A DNA stretch of 52,822 bases from an uncultured Ruminobacter sp. (GCA_902764345.1 CACWVT010000021.1:1-52822), one strand, 5' to 3'. Positions 9,225 to 18,417 are shown, counted from the first letter of the stretch. Numbers and translations: made by a program. Notes: a model not told the origin generated them from the sequence alone.

Positions 9225-11132
9225 TTAAACTTCTTCGAAATCAGCGTCACGGGCACCGTTGTTGGCGTTACCGCCGGCACTCTGCTGCTGTGCGCCTGAA
9301 GCACCTGCACCGGCCTGAGCCTGCTGTGCATACTGAGCTAAGGAGCCTGCAATTTCCTGAAGCTTCTTCTCAGCATCTTCGATGGCTGCAAGGTCATCAC
9401 CGCGTGCGGCATTTTCGAGGTTATTGATTGCCTGGTTAAGTTCGGTCTTAACATTTTCAGGAATCTTGTCACCGTTTTCCTGCATCTGCTTCTTGTAAGA
9501 GTGAATTACGGCATCGGCACGGTTACGGGCATTTGCCAGGTCAGCAAACTTCTTATCTTCGGCAGAGTGAGCTCCAGCTTCGCGAACCATCTTCTGAATT
9601 TCTTCTTCTGACAGACCTGATGAAGACTGAATGGGAATCTGCTGTTCCTTACCGGTGTTCTTATCCTTGGCACTTACGTGAATCAGACCATCAGCATCGA
9701 TATCGAAGGTAACTTCAATCTGTGGTACTCCGCGTGGAGCAGCCGCAATGCCTTCAAGGTTGAAGTTGCCGAGTAACTTGTTGTCTGCTGCACGCTTACG
9801 TTCACCCTGAAGTACGCGAATGGTTACTGCAGGCTGGTTATCTTCAGCGGTAGAGAAGGTCTGACTCTTCTTGGTAGGAATAGTGGTATTCTTTTCAATC
9901 AGAGTGGTCATCACGCCGCCGAGAGTTTCAATACCGAGTGATAACGGAGTAACGTCGAGAAGAAGCACGTCCTTCTTGTCACCGGCAAGTACGGAACCCT
10001 GAATTGCAGCACCTACGGCAACGGCTTCATCAGGATTTACGTCCTTACGAGGATCCTTACCGAAGAACTTTGAAACAACCTGCTGTACCAGAGGCATACG
10101 GGTCTGACCGCCAACCAGAAGAACTTCATCAACATCATTAACGGTTAAGCCGGCATCCTTAAGAGCTGTCTGAACAGGAATCAGAGACTTCTGAACCAGA
10201 TCTTCAACCAGTGATTCGAGCTTTGCACGGGTCAGCTTGATGTTCATGTGCTTTGGACCGGTGGCATCTGCAGTGATGTAAGGAAGATTTACGTCAGTCT
10301 GAGTTGCGGATGACAGTTCAATCTTAGCCTTTTCAGCACTTTCCTTCAGACGCTGTAAAGCATGAATATCATTTCTTAAGTCGATGTTGTTGGTAGCCTT
10401 AAATTCATCAATCAGGTAAGTGATGAGGAGGTTATCAAAGTCTTCACCGCCAAGGTGGGTATCACCGTTGGTTGAAAGTACTTCGAAAGTCTTTTCACCG
10501 TCAACTTCATCGATATCGATGATTGAGATATCGAAGGTACCGCCGCCGAGGTCGTATACCGCAATCTTCTTTTCACCCTTAACCTTGTCTTCACCGTAAG
10601 CCATTGCAGCAGCGGTAGGTTCGTTGATGATACGCTTTACGTTAAGACCTGCAATACGACCGGCATCCTTGGTTGCCTGACGCTGCTGGTCGTTGAAGTA
10701 TGCAGGAACGGTAATAACTGCTTCGGTAACTTCTTCACCGAGAATGTCTTCAGCAGTCTTCTTCATCTTCTTGAGAACTTCTGCAGAAACCTGTGGAGGT
10801 GCCATACCCTTGTCTTTTACGTCAACCCAGGCATCACCGTTTGGAGACTTAATAATCTTGAACGGCATGATTGAAATATCGCGCTGAACTTCAACATCAT
10901 CAAAACGACGACCGATAAGTCTCTTGATTGCAAACAGTGTGTTCTTTGGATTTGTTACGGCCTGACGCTTTGCGGCATCACCCACTAAAATTTCACCGTC
11001 ATCGGTGTAACCGATAACTGAAGGAGTGGTACGATGACCTTCAGCATTTTCTAAAACACGAGCGTTACCATTTTCGTATACTGCCACGCATGAGTTGGTA
11101 GTACCGAGGTCAATACCAATAATCTTACCCAT
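9225..11132 (-). CDS. dnaK: chaperone DnaK (Hsp70)
   Basis: DnaK is the ATP-driven Hsp70 that binds and releases hydrophobic peptide segments. All expected parts are visible in 635 residues: phosphate-1 motif [18 protein letters not shown] at the N-terminus, phosphate-2 [14 protein letters not shown], the adenosine motif [13 protein letters not shown], the hydrophobic linker [19 protein letters not shown], the substrate-binding domain, the helical lid, a glutamine/alanine/glycine-rich tail and the terminal DADFEEV. A strong AGGAG lies 7 bases before the ATG. It follows grpE by 138 bases and precedes dnaJ, so one heat-shock operon is likely. No truncation seen. Confidence 0.98.
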   Translation of the reverse strand: MGKIIGIDLGTTNSCVAVYENGNARVLENAEGHRTTPSVIGYTDDGEILVGDAAKRQAVTNPKNTLFAIKRLIGRRFDDVEVQRDISIMPFKIIKSPNGDAWVDVKDKGMAPPQVSAEVLKKMKKTAEDILGEEVTEAVITVPAYFNDQQRQATKDAGRIAGLNVKRIINEPTAAAMAYGEDKVKGEKKIAVYDLGGGTFDISIIDIDEVDGEKTFEVLSTNGDTHLGGEDFDNLLITYLIDEFKATNNIDLRNDIHALQRLKESAEKAKIELSSATQTDVNLPYITADATGPKHMNIKLTRAKLESLVEDLVQKSLIPVQTALKDAGLTVNDVDEVLLVGGQTRMPLVQQVVSKFFGKDPRKDVNPDEAVAVGAAIQGSVLAGDKKDVLLLDVTPLSLGIETLGGVMTTLIEKNTTIPTKKSQTFSTAEDNQPAVTIRVLQGERKRAADNKLLGNFNLEGIAAAPRGVPQIEVTFDIDADGLIHVSAKDKNTGKEQQIPIQSSSGLSEEEIQKMVREAGAHSAEDKKFADLANARNRADAVIHSYKKQMQENGDKIPENVKTELNQAINNLENAARGDDLAAIEDAEKKLQEIAGSLAQYAQQAQAGAGASGAQQQSAGGNANNGARDADFEEV

Positions 11133-11158
11133 TTTCTAACTCCTATTTTTAAATCTTT

Positions 11159-11196
11159 AAGCCTCACAACTTTCTCTTCTGTTTTTCCGGAGGCTT
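11159..11196 (-). promoter_or_regulatory. inverted repeat in the grpE-dnaK spacer
   Basis: AAGCCTC (11190-11196 read on the minus strand) pairs with GAGGCTT (11159-11165), enclosing a 24-base loop in the dnaK leader. A CTTGAAT further upstream resembles a sigma-32 -35 box, but its -10 partner is poor. It may be an RNA processing or stabilising structure. Confidence 0.3.
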
Positions 11197-11270
11197 TCTT
11201 ATCTCTACACTAACTTAAATAATGCCTAGTTTTTCAAATTCAAGATTAAAATCAAATTTTTTTTATTTTT

Positions 11271-12104
11271 TTAATTTCCTGATGAAACAACTACGAGAGC
11301 AGGCTTAAGCAGGCGACCGTTAAGCGCATATCCCTTCTGAATAACTCCCATTACGTGATTGGCCGGAACTGCCGGATTAGGGATGTGCTGGATGGCCTGA
11401 TGATAGTTAGGGTCAAACAGCTGATTAAGAGGATCAATAACTTCAACGCCGTTCTTGCTGATAGCCTTAAGAATAAGTTCCATGGTCATTTCAAGACCTT
11501 CTATGAGATCCTTCTGCTGAGGATTGTTGCGATCTGAGTAAAACAAAGCCTTTTCCAAAGGTTCAATGCTTGGAATAAGATCCTTTACAAAGCCCTCAAG
11601 TGCAAAACTCTTCGCCTTGGAAATCTCATTGTCACATCTGGTTCTGATACGGCTGATTTCTTCTTCATTGGCGGCAATGGCTTCGGCAAGCTTCTTCTGG
11701 GTTACTTCCATAAGTTTCTTGTGCTTGTCTTCCTGTTCGGCACTTACATTTTTCTTGTATTCGTCATACTGTGCCATTACGGTAGCCTTTTCAATCTGAA
11801 GAGCGGCCTGCTTTCTCTCAAACTCAGATTTTAACTGTTTTCTTTCATTCTGGAGCTGTCTGATGGAAAGTCTGGCAGAAAGAAGTTCACCCCTTAACTC
11901 TTCCGGAGTCAGTTTGGCAGCCATGGCAGCAATTTCTTCTTCAATCTTTTCCGCTTCGGCATCCTGTTCTTCAGTGTTTTCAGCCTGCGCAGCTGCGGCT
12001 TCTTCAGCCTTCACTTCCTGACTTTCGGAATTCTGAGTCTGCTGTGCAACGGTTTCATCCACGTTTTCAGCATTGATATCCTGCTGTTTTTCCTGTTCAC
12101 TCAT
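11271..12104 (-). CDS. grpE: nucleotide exchange factor GrpE
   Basis: GrpE releases ADP from DnaK and acts as the thermosensor of the Hsp70 cycle. The C-terminal two thirds show the GrpE pattern: long dimer helix, then FVKDLIPSIEPLEKAL, LIEGLEMTMELILKAISKNGVEVIDPLNQLFDPNYHQAI and the beta-wing ending VIQKGYALNGRLLKPALVVVS. At 277 residues it is about 80 longer than E. coli GrpE (197). The extra part is an N-terminal low-complexity tail rich in E, Q and A, followed by a longer coiled coil. AGGAG stands 9 bases before the start. First gene of grpE-dnaK-dnaJ, directly behind a sigma-32 promoter. Confidence 0.95.
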   Translation of the reverse strand: MSEQEKQQDINAENVDETVAQQTQNSESQEVKAEEAAAAQAENTEEQDAEAEKIEEEIAAMAAKLTPEELRGELLSARLSIRQLQNERKQLKSEFERKQAALQIEKATVMAQYDEYKKNVSAEQEDKHKKLMEVTQKKLAEAIAANEEEISRIRTRCDNEISKAKSFALEGFVKDLIPSIEPLEKALFYSDRNNPQQKDLIEGLEMTMELILKAISKNGVEVIDPLNQLFDPNYHQAIQHIPNPAVPANHVMGVIQKGYALNGRLLKPALVVVSSGN

Positions 12105-12147
12105 AAAATACGTCTCCTAAAATCCAAAACAAAATATACATCTAGCT

Positions 12148-12174
12148 ATATGGGGGTAATTTTTCAAAATTCAA
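12148..12174 (-). promoter_or_regulatory. sigma-32 heat-shock promoter of grpE-dnaK-dnaJ
   Basis: On the minus strand TTGAAT (12169-12174) is followed, after 13 bases, by CCCCATAT (12148-12155). This -10 fits the sigma-32 consensus CCCCATNT exactly and the spacing is in the known 13-14 range. It lies about 45 bases upstream of grpE. This predicts heat induction of the whole operon. Confidence 0.85.
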
Positions 12175-12241
12175 CACATTTCTCCAAATTTATCTGAAGA
12201 TTTTTAACGCCGTAAAAAAAGCAATCGGCGAAAACGTTTTG

Positions 12242-12250
12242 TGATAGAAT
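12242..12250 (+). promoter_or_regulatory. extended -10 promoter of the DMT protein gene
   Basis: TGATAGAAT is an extended -10 (TGN plus TAGAAT); there is no clear -35. It would start transcription near 12257, leaving a leader of about 100 bases before the coding region. Confidence 0.4.
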
Positions 12251-12256
12251 GCATGT

Positions 12257-12359
12257 TCTGTTGAGGGGCTAGTTTACGGATAACCGCTTTATCCTCCCCG
12301 GCACTCAGGTTGTTTTTAGCTGTTAAGGCTCACAGGTAGCCGTAAGGAAACGAATTATC
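12257..12359 (+). ncRNA. structured 5' leader, riboswitch-like, of unknown class
   Basis: The leader can fold into a GGATAA/TTATCC hairpin (12278-12294) inside a GAGGGG/CCCC helix and a closing TTGAG/CTCAG helix (up to about 12307). A second GGCT/AGCC hairpin lies around 12328-12341, just before the AAGGA ribosome-binding site. That second hairpin could gate translation. It does not match the riboswitch classes I can recall well enough (manganese yybP-ykoY, preQ1, guanidine) to name it. Structured cis-regulatory RNA is an inference from base-pairing and position. Confidence 0.35.
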
Positions 12360-12722
12360 ATGATGGAAATAAAGGTTGTACTGGGAAGCGTATGTCTGCT
12401 GATACTGAGCAACATTTTCATGAACATCGCATGGTACGGCCATTTAAGCAAACTTGCAGAAAAACCGGTTTACGTGGCAATCCTGGTTTCATGGATGATA
12501 GCCCTGTTTGAATACGCCCTGATGATTCCTGCAAACCGCTATGCCCATGAATATTTAACCGTCGGTCAGCTGAAAATCATTCAGGAGGTCATTACCCTTA
12601 CGGTTTTCGTTCCTCTGTCAATTCTGCTCTTCGGAGAAAAATGGAACTGGGACTATCTCTGGGCTGCCATATGCATGGTAGGCGCGGTTTTCTTTGTTTT
12701 CAGATCCAGAATTTTTGCGTAA
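12360..12722 (+). CDS. DUF486-type small DMT-superfamily membrane protein
   Basis: This 120-residue protein has four hydrophobic segments and matches the DUF486 pattern: N-terminal SNIFMNIAWYGHL, the central SWMIALFEYALMIPANRYA and the C-terminal LLFGEKWNWDYLWAAICMVGAVFF. DUF486 proteins are half-size relatives of drug/metabolite transporters, probably dimeric in the inner membrane. The substrate is unknown. Two adjacent ATG codons (12360, 12363) are possible starts behind AAGGA. The long, foldable leader upstream is unusual for this family. Spacer 12723-12879 has no gene; GTTCAGA/TCTGAAC repeats at its two ends (12731-12737, 12857-12863) are of unknown meaning. Confidence 0.85.
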   Translation: MMEIKVVLGSVCLLILSNIFMNIAWYGHLSKLAEKPVYVAILVSWMIALFEYALMIPANRYAHEYLTVGQLKIIQEVITLTVFVPLSILLFGEKWNWDYLWAAICMVGAVFFVFRSRIFA

Positions 12723-12879
12723 ATAAAAAAGTTCAGACAGCCTTAATCCGTACGACACGACGTTTTTGAACACGATTCGTAAGCATGTTTTGACGACGGC
12801 GTGTAGAGCCTGCTTCGCACATAATTCACGGGTTTTGTTTTTCCGCCCCCCAATTTCTGAACATCTGTTTCACGTTTAA

Positions 12880-13302
12880 TCAGAGATTGATTAATACAAG
12901 ACCTGCTATACAGACCAGAACACCGAGTATCTTATTCCACGTCAGAGGTTCATCATAGAGAAAAAAGCCGACAAAAATAAGGGATATTGCAAGAAAGGAA
13001 CTCTGTACGAGTGACGCCCGACTGATTTCCCATCCGTATTTATAGGCGTAGATAAAACCGGCTTCCAACCCCACCACGGAGAGCCCCAGCACCGGAGCAG
13101 CCCAGTTCACCCTGCCCAGTTCGGAAACGACACCCTCTCCGGTTCTTGTAATGAGAAAAATAATAATGCTGAGAATGAATCCCACCAGATACGTTACCGC
13201 AAGTGACAAAAAGGGACTAACACCGACAGGAACCGACTTTGAACAAATGTGATAGATTATGTTAAAAATCACAATCATGACTATAGGAAGAACATAAGTC
13301 AT
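12880..13302 (-). CDS. half-size EamA/DMT-type transporter protein
   Basis: The 140-residue product has about five predicted membrane segments (YVLPIVMIVIFNIIYHI, SLAVTYLVGFILSIIIFLI, WAAPVLGLSVVGLEAGFIYAY, SLVQSSFLAISLIFVGFFLY, ILGVLVCIAGLVLINL). This pattern resembles a single EamA repeat of the drug/metabolite transporter superfamily; such halves dimerise. The substrate cannot be inferred. The frame opens earlier with GTG at 13323, but ATG 13302 has AGGGAG 5 bases upstream and is preferred. It converges on the DUF486 gene, another small DMT protein, but the two are on opposite strands and need not be linked. Confidence 0.75.
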   Translation of the reverse strand: MTYVLPIVMIVIFNIIYHICSKSVPVGVSPFLSLAVTYLVGFILSIIIFLITRTGEGVVSELGRVNWAAPVLGLSVVGLEAGFIYAYKYGWEISRASLVQSSFLAISLIFVGFFLYDEPLTWNKILGVLVCIAGLVLINL

Positions 13303-13386
13303 ATAAGCTCCCTGGACCAACACCTATTCTCATTGTACAGCAACAGGATATAATTACTGAGAATCATGCCTTATTGCCGTATTTTT

Positions 13387-14094
13387 CTAGAACATTGCAA
13401 TTTCTTCAGCCGTCAGCTCCCTGTACTCTCCCGGCTGCAGATCATCATCAAGCCTGATGTCTCCGATGGCAATACGCTTTAATCCCACCACCTTGTTTCC
13501 GGTACTTGCAAACATTCTCTTAACCTGATGATACCTGCCTTCGGTAATTGTCAGCAGTACATGTCTCGGCTCCATTATTTCAAGAACCGCCGGGCGGGTG
13601 GCATACTTTTCACCTCTCAGCATTACGCCTTGGGCAAAGAGTCTGATATTTTCTTCAGGACAGTCTTCTGCAAGCCACACTTCATAAGTTTTACAGTGAG
13701 ACTTTTTGGGTGAGGTTATGCGATGCGCCCAACCACCGTCATCGGTAATGAACAGAAGCCCTTCCGTATCCAGATCCAGTCTGCCGACACAGAAAAGACC
13801 TCCGGCCTCCCCCTCGAGCAGCGTAAGAACAATTGGATTCTGGGGATCATCATTGGAACAGACGCAGCCCTTCGGTTTGTTTATCAGGAAATATCTTTTA
13901 CGTTCCTCGGTTACCACTTCAAGACCGTCACCGTCACAGACAATCGAATCTTCCGCACTCACCTTGGCGGCAGCATCCTTTACGACGGAACCGTTAACGG
14001 AAACCCGGCCCTTACGAATGACCGTTCCGGCCTCTTTTCTGCTGAGACCGTAATTTAGCGTCAGACATTTATCCAGTCTAATCATGTCGCCCAT
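13387..14094 (-). CDS. rsuA: 16S rRNA pseudouridine(516) synthase RsuA
   Basis: RsuA isomerises U516 of 16S rRNA to pseudouridine during small-subunit assembly. The 235 residues hold an N-terminal S4 RNA-binding domain (RLDKCLTLNYGLSRKEAG) and the catalytic domain with YFLINKPKGCVCS, the GRLDLDTEGLL motif carrying the catalytic Asp, and the closing TITEGRYHQVKRMFASTGN. The similarity to E. coli RsuA (231) runs over the whole length, including the PGEYRELTAEEIA end, which favours RsuA over RluE/RluF relatives. GGAG lies 8 bases before the first ATG. It stands downstream of the fabB terminator. Confidence 0.93.
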   Translation of the reverse strand: MGDMIRLDKCLTLNYGLSRKEAGTVIRKGRVSVNGSVVKDAAAKVSAEDSIVCDGDGLEVVTEERKRYFLINKPKGCVCSNDDPQNPIVLTLLEGEAGGLFCVGRLDLDTEGLLFITDDGGWAHRITSPKKSHCKTYEVWLAEDCPEENIRLFAQGVMLRGEKYATRPAVLEIMEPRHVLLTITEGRYHQVKRMFASTGNKVVGLKRIAIGDIRLDDDLQPGEYRELTAEEIAMF

Positions 14095-14111
14095 TTTAAA
14101 TTCTCCGACAT

Positions 14112-14147
14112 AAAAAAATCAGAAGAAAAAAATTTCCCCTGATTTTT
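14112..14147 (-). terminator. terminator of fabB
   Basis: AAAAATCAG (14139-14147 read on the minus strand) pairs with CTGATTTTT (14114-14122) and is followed by a T tract. A short GCCGC/GCGGC hairpin nearer the fabB stop (14165-14178) may assist. Confidence 0.6.
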
Positions 14148-14185
14148 ATAAACAATTTCTGAACTGCCGCTACCGCGGCATTCCG

Positions 14186-15400
14186 TTAATCGTGATACTT
14201 ATTGAAAATCAAGCAGGCATTGGTTCCGCCGAAACCAAAGCTGTTAGACATCACGCATTCAAGCTCAATATCCTTGGCTGAAGTAACAATCGGAAGACCT
14301 TCCGCTAAAGGATCAAGATTTTCAATGTTAATGCTTGGAGCAATAAAATTATTGTTAAGCATCAGTAATGAGTATATGGCCTCCTGCACTCCGGCAGCAC
14401 CGAGACTGTGACCGGTCATGGCCTTAGTCGCACTGAGGAACGGAACATCAGCACCGAAAGTCTGTCTGATTGCCTCAAGTTCCTTAGTATCACCCACCTT
14501 TGTTGAAGTACCGTGAGTATTGATGTACTGAACAGGATTTTTTGAAGTTGCCATAGCCTGCTTCATACATCTTACGGCACCTTCCCCTGAAGGAGCAACC
14601 ATGTCATAGCCGTCAGAGGTAGCACCGAAACCTACGAGTTCGCCGTAGATTTTCGCACCTCTGGCAAGCGCATGTTCCAGCTCTTCAACAACAACCATGC
14701 CGCCACCGCCGGCAATAACGAAGCCGTCACGATCGGCGTCATAGGTTCTTGAAGCCTTTTCCGGAGTTTCATTATACTTCGTGCTTAAAGCTCCCATACC
14801 GTCAAAAAGACAGGCAAGACTCCAGTCAAGCTCTTCACCGCCACCTGCAAAAACAACATCCTGCTTTCCGAGCATAATCTGTTCCGCAGCGGTTCCGATG
14901 CAGTGTGCTGAAGTAGAGCACGCTGAACTGATACTGTAATTAACTCCCTTAATCTTAAAAGGAGTTGCAAGACATGCTGAGGTTGTGGACCCCATGCATC
15001 TGGTAACCTGATAAGGGCCTACTCGACGGATACCCTTTGTTCTTAAGGTATCGCATGCTTCAACCTGATTTCTGCTTGATGCACCGCCGGACCCGCAGAT
15101 AAGACCGGTACGTTCATTTGAAACTTCGGATTCGCTTAATCCTGAATCTTCAATTGCCTGCTGCATGGAAAGATATGCGTAGGCTGCAGCATCTCCCATG
15201 AAACGCTTAACCTTGCGATCAATCAGATCATCGAGATTGAGATCAACCGCTCCCCATACATTTGACTTTAAACCTGCTTCCTTAAACTGTTCGGAAAAGG
15301 AAATTCCAGACTTTCCTGTTTTTAAGGACTGCAGAACATTCTGCAAATTGTTACCAATACTGGAAACAATTCCCATACCGGTAATAACTGCTCTTCTCAT
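14186..15400 (-). CDS. fabB: 3-oxoacyl-[acyl-carrier-protein] synthase I (FabB)
   Basis: FabB condenses malonyl-ACP with acyl-ACP in fatty acid elongation and is needed for unsaturated fatty acids in gammaproteobacteria. The catalytic triad is plain: nucleophile Cys161 in SSACSTSAH, His in [11 protein letters not shown] and His in TGHSLGAAG. The C-terminal [14 protein letters not shown] glycine-rich turn is also present. Length is 404 residues (E. coli FabB 406), and the [11 protein letters not shown]-type sequence is nearer FabB than FabF. A weak AAGAGA lies upstream of the ATG. No fabA is in the window. Spacer 15401-15790 on its 5' side is AT-rich; I found no operator I could defend. Confidence 0.93.
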   Translation of the reverse strand: MRRAVITGMGIVSSIGNNLQNVLQSLKTGKSGISFSEQFKEAGLKSNVWGAVDLNLDDLIDRKVKRFMGDAAAYAYLSMQQAIEDSGLSESEVSNERTGLICGSGGASSRNQVEACDTLRTKGIRRVGPYQVTRCMGSTTSACLATPFKIKGVNYSISSACSTSAHCIGTAAEQIMLGKQDVVFAGGGEELDWSLACLFDGMGALSTKYNETPEKASRTYDADRDGFVIAGGGGMVVVEELEHALARGAKIYGELVGFGATSDGYDMVAPSGEGAVRCMKQAMATSKNPVQYINTHGTSTKVGDTKELEAIRQTFGADVPFLSATKAMTGHSLGAAGVQEAIYSLLMLNNNFIAPSINIENLDPLAEGLPIVTSAKDIELECVMSNSFGFGGTNACLIFNKYHD

Positions 15401-15790
15401 AACTTATATATCTCTTTTTTGGATTTTCTACTCTGCCTGAGGCATAACTGACGGTATTAAGACCGCCGATCTGCACAAAGGTTCAAAATCCTTGCTAAAA
15501 ACTTATGTCCAACAAACTAAAGAACATCTGACGACATTCAACATTCGGAAACATTATAGTATATTTTTGCCGGTTATGGGAAAATTCAGTTAAGGCAATG
15601 TCACATATCTAAAACCGCCTCCTGCCCATAAACATCAGGCAGCAGTCATTTTCCAAAAATGTTACATACGCATCCGTATGCATACTGTTCATACACCATG
15701 TACCAAAAATGGCAATTACGTTCACGACATCTTTTTCATTTTCGCAAAATGATCAATAATCACGCATATTCTTTTAAAGGAGCAGACAGA

Positions 15791-16591
15791 ATGATAAACA
15801 TAAACTCTCCCCTGCCTCATGAAGTTGTGAAATTCACGGAGATAGAATTCACCGAAAACGGTGAACCGAGAAGTACGAAATTCGACGACGTCTACTTTTC
15901 CGACTGCGGAGGCATGGAGGAATCAGAGCATGTGTTCATAGACGGATGTGACTTAAGAGAACGTCTCAGAAACAGGGCGCAGTCCGGGGAGTCATCCCCC
16001 GGCTCAGATTACCTTGTGGGAGAGACCGGCTTCGGCACCGGACTGAACCTGCTCACACTGATGAATTTCCACAAAAGACTTCAGGAAGAAGAAAAACATT
16101 CAGGAAGCAGAATCATCCTGCCCCACGTGACTTTTCTCTCTGTGGAAAAATATCCGCTGAGCCCGGAAGTAATGAAAAGAGCTCACTCCCGTTTTCCTAA
16201 CATCGGAAAGGAAAGCATGGAACTTGTTGAGGCTCTTTCATCAAAAGAACTGTTCACAGGACTCAATACGTATGAGATCAATCCGGAATTCACCCTGCAG
16301 CTTATGATTGGAGACATTACTGACTGCTACTCTTCCGTATGTACGGATTGTCCCGTAGATTCATGGTTTCTTGACGGATTCAACCCGAAAAGCAACTGTG
16401 ACATGTGGTCGGTTCAAAGCATGAAGATTCTTGCAGAGCTCAGTTCCAAAGGAACAAACATTGCGACATTCACGGTATGCCGTGAGGTAAGAGATAATTT
16501 AAGGGAAGCCGGCTTTACCCTTGTGAAACGCAAAGGTTTCGGCAGAAAAAGGGAAATGCTCTCAGGTTTCATCGACAGTCCTCTGAATTAG
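15791..16591 (+). CDS. mnmD: MnmD-type tRNA methyltransferase (stand-alone MnmC N-domain)
   Basis: This family uses S-adenosylmethionine to convert nm5(s2)U34 to mnm5(s2)U34 in tRNA wobble positions. The protein has the SAM-binding ETGFGTGLNLL and the signature DSWFLDGFNPKSNCDMW seen in the DUF752 half of MnmC. It then ends after the methyltransferase fold (VKRKGFGRKREMLSGF). The FAD oxidase half that E. coli MnmC carries is absent, so a separate enzyme must make nm5U or the cmnm5 route is used. The frame is open from 15659, but ATG 15791 has AAAGGAG 8 bases upstream and gives the usual beginning, 266 residues. It faces a convergent gene across a shared terminator. Confidence 0.85.
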   Translation: MININSPLPHEVVKFTEIEFTENGEPRSTKFDDVYFSDCGGMEESEHVFIDGCDLRERLRNRAQSGESSPGSDYLVGETGFGTGLNLLTLMNFHKRLQEEEKHSGSRIILPHVTFLSVEKYPLSPEVMKRAHSRFPNIGKESMELVEALSSKELFTGLNTYEINPEFTLQLMIGDITDCYSSVCTDCPVDSWFLDGFNPKSNCDMWSVQSMKILAELSSKGTNIATFTVCREVRDNLREAGFTLVKRKGFGRKREMLSGFIDSPLN

Positions 16592-16659
16592 TCGCAAAAG
16601 CATGATTTTCGTTTCCGACAGAAAATTTTTACAGAATCCGAACGTACGTATTACAAAAC

Positions 16660-16696
16660 ACAGAGGTCTGACCGGACTCACCGGTCAGACCTCTGT
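16660..16696. terminator. bidirectional terminator between mnmD and the DUF922-like gene
   Basis: A perfect 16-bp stem (16660-16675 with 16681-16696) has a 5-base loop. AATTTT follows on the plus strand and TGTTTTG on the minus strand, so it can serve both convergent genes. Confidence 0.85.
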
Positions 16697-16786
16697 AATT
16701 TTATGCTGTCTTTTTATTATTACTGCGTTCCGTGTTTTCAGTTAACGTTCCGGTCAGTAGAAACCATCCGGAAGCCCCAAGCATTA

Positions 16787-17611
16787 TTACTCGGTTTCTA
16801 CCGATTCCACATAATCCCTGCGGGCAAAAGCCGGCATCTTAACTCCAAAATATCTGCCGCCGGCCGTTTCGTAACGGTATCTCTTCATCTTTTCCTTCGC
16901 CAGGTCCAGACCATGATTACCGATTACGTTAACCTTTTCAATGAGATCTGAACACAGAGACTGTTTCGGAATGAAACGAATTCTGTTGGCGATGTCTCTG
17001 CTGACGTCAATCATAATCTGATTATGAGTGGCTTCATATTTGGAAACGCTTGTGAGGAACGAGCTCCACTGTTCCTTGACGTCATCAGACTGTCCTTCGA
17101 TACCAACCCACTTTGGAACCATCATGGTCACGCTGGTTACGATATTGGCACCATAGAATTTGCATTCACCTTCTTCCTGACGTGTCTCAAGACTCCAATC
17201 CACACCATAGGTTACCTTAGTCACGCTCTTCTTACCGGTTGAAGCGTTTTCCGGCGCAAACATCACAATCTTCTCACGGAGTTCATCAGGATCAGAAGCC
17301 TCAATCGGATAGAATTCGGTATTCTTGTTGATTCTTTCCCTGATGTCGAGATCATGATAATAAACGTCATTTCTGGCGATTTTCTGCTGAAAGGCAATCT
17401 GATTACGAGCGGCATCATTCAGATAGGCCTCATCGATGTAAGGCTTTTCCCTGACATTATTGTCCGCATCGACGGTGGTAAACTTACGATCCAGAACCGA
17501 ATCAGTCCCCCTCATAACGGAAAGCCCCGGTAAAACAAATAGAAAAACATACAGTATTACAAGCGGAACCGCAATAATACCTAACGCCGTTACTATTTTT
17601 GGTTTTGGCAT
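16787..17611 (-). CDS. membrane-anchored DUF922-like protein, altered HExxH
   Basis: The 274-residue product starts with a hydrophobic anchor (residues 6-30) and continues as a hydrophilic, probably periplasmic domain. The core resembles DUF922, a family predicted to be Zn-dependent proteases: a DPDELREKI segment, a VTYGVDWSLE strand, a VTMMVPKW strand and a helix where the family places HExxH. Here that site reads YEATH (192-196), so the first zinc-binding His is Tyr. It may be a non-catalytic relative, or my alignment of the family may be loose. ATG 17611 is chosen over GTG 17620 because AAGGG lies 9 bases before it. It has no operon partner. Confidence 0.6.
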   Translation of the reverse strand: MPKPKIVTALGIIAVPLVILYVFLFVLPGLSVMRGTDSVLDRKFTTVDADNNVREKPYIDEAYLNDAARNQIAFQQKIARNDVYYHDLDIRERINKNTEFYPIEASDPDELREKIVMFAPENASTGKKSVTKVTYGVDWSLETRQEEGECKFYGANIVTSVTMMVPKWVGIEGQSDDVKEQWSSFLTSVSKYEATHNQIMIDVSRDIANRIRFIPKQSLCSDLIEKVNVIGNHGLDLAKEKMKRYRYETAGGRYFGVKMPAFARRDYVESVETE

Positions 17612-18388
17612 TTCAAACACCCTTAAAATCCTGCACCTGCAGTCCTGACGAAAGATTCCGTTCTTCCGTTAATTAACAGCCTTCCCAGTAATCCCAATCA
17701 GAGATTCTCAGAAAAACCGGTAATTCTCTTTTTAAAGTTCGATCCAGCGCAGCAATTCCAAACTCTCAATATGGCTCTGAACTGATACCGACATGCAAGG
17801 CACTGCTTCATCCCAGTTATTATTTATATTTATAATCGGAAACCTTTATCAGGTCGTTCCGTTTTTTGTCCTTTTTTCAGCCTGTCTGCTCTGCAGCGGT
17901 CCGGCTTAGGGAATCATCGGAAAATCCGAATATTATCCCTTTATCCATGCAAGTTTACTTTATTCCGCACGGTTTACTCTAACACTTTGTGTCACCCGGT
18001 GAATGTTACTAGAGATTAATCACATAAGATAATAATAATAAGTTATTCGAAAGTTATTTAAAAGTTATGTAGTTGTGTCTTATGATGCAGTTCAAAAAAT
18101 ATACAACCACAAGGTGCATAAAACCGGAAAAATACCGGTTGTGACAGTTACCGGATTTGAAAAACAACAGAAAACAGATGCGAACCGCATCACTGCGTCA
18201 CAACATTGATTTTACAGTGATTATCAGTACCTTACCGGGCGGAATCCGATCGATTAAAGCTTAAAATACGGCTCTTTATTGATTAAAATATAACCAAATA
18301 ATAAAAAACAGCGGAAATTTTTTCTGAAAAACATTATCATTTTTTTATATTTAAACTGATTTTAGTGAGAGATACTTCTCTTTTTTCT
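17612..18388. other. long AT-rich spacer upstream of infA
   Basis: No gene is supported in this 780-base stretch. It holds three phased 11-base repeats at 18040-18072 (listed separately) and an AACCGG/CCGGTT hairpin at 18122-18138, followed on the minus strand by TTTAT, which might be a weak terminator. Many short runs of A and T occur. The divergent arrangement means promoters for both neighbours lie here. Confidence 0.5.
18040..18072 (+). repeat. three tandem 11-base AAGTTAT repeats
   Basis: AAGTTAT occurs at 18040, 18051 and 18062, exactly 11 bases apart, with variable four-base ends. One helical turn between copies would put the same face of DNA towards a protein. No regulator can be named. 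Confidence 0.6.
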
Positions 18389-18417
18389 TTGCAAATTTAT
18401 AAAAAAGATTGTACAAT
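18389..18417 (+). promoter_or_regulatory. sigma-70 promoter of infA
   Basis: TTGCAA (18389-18394), 17-base spacer, TACAAT (18412-18417). It lies about 97 bases upstream of infA and is the best-matched promoter in the spacer. Confidence 0.6.
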
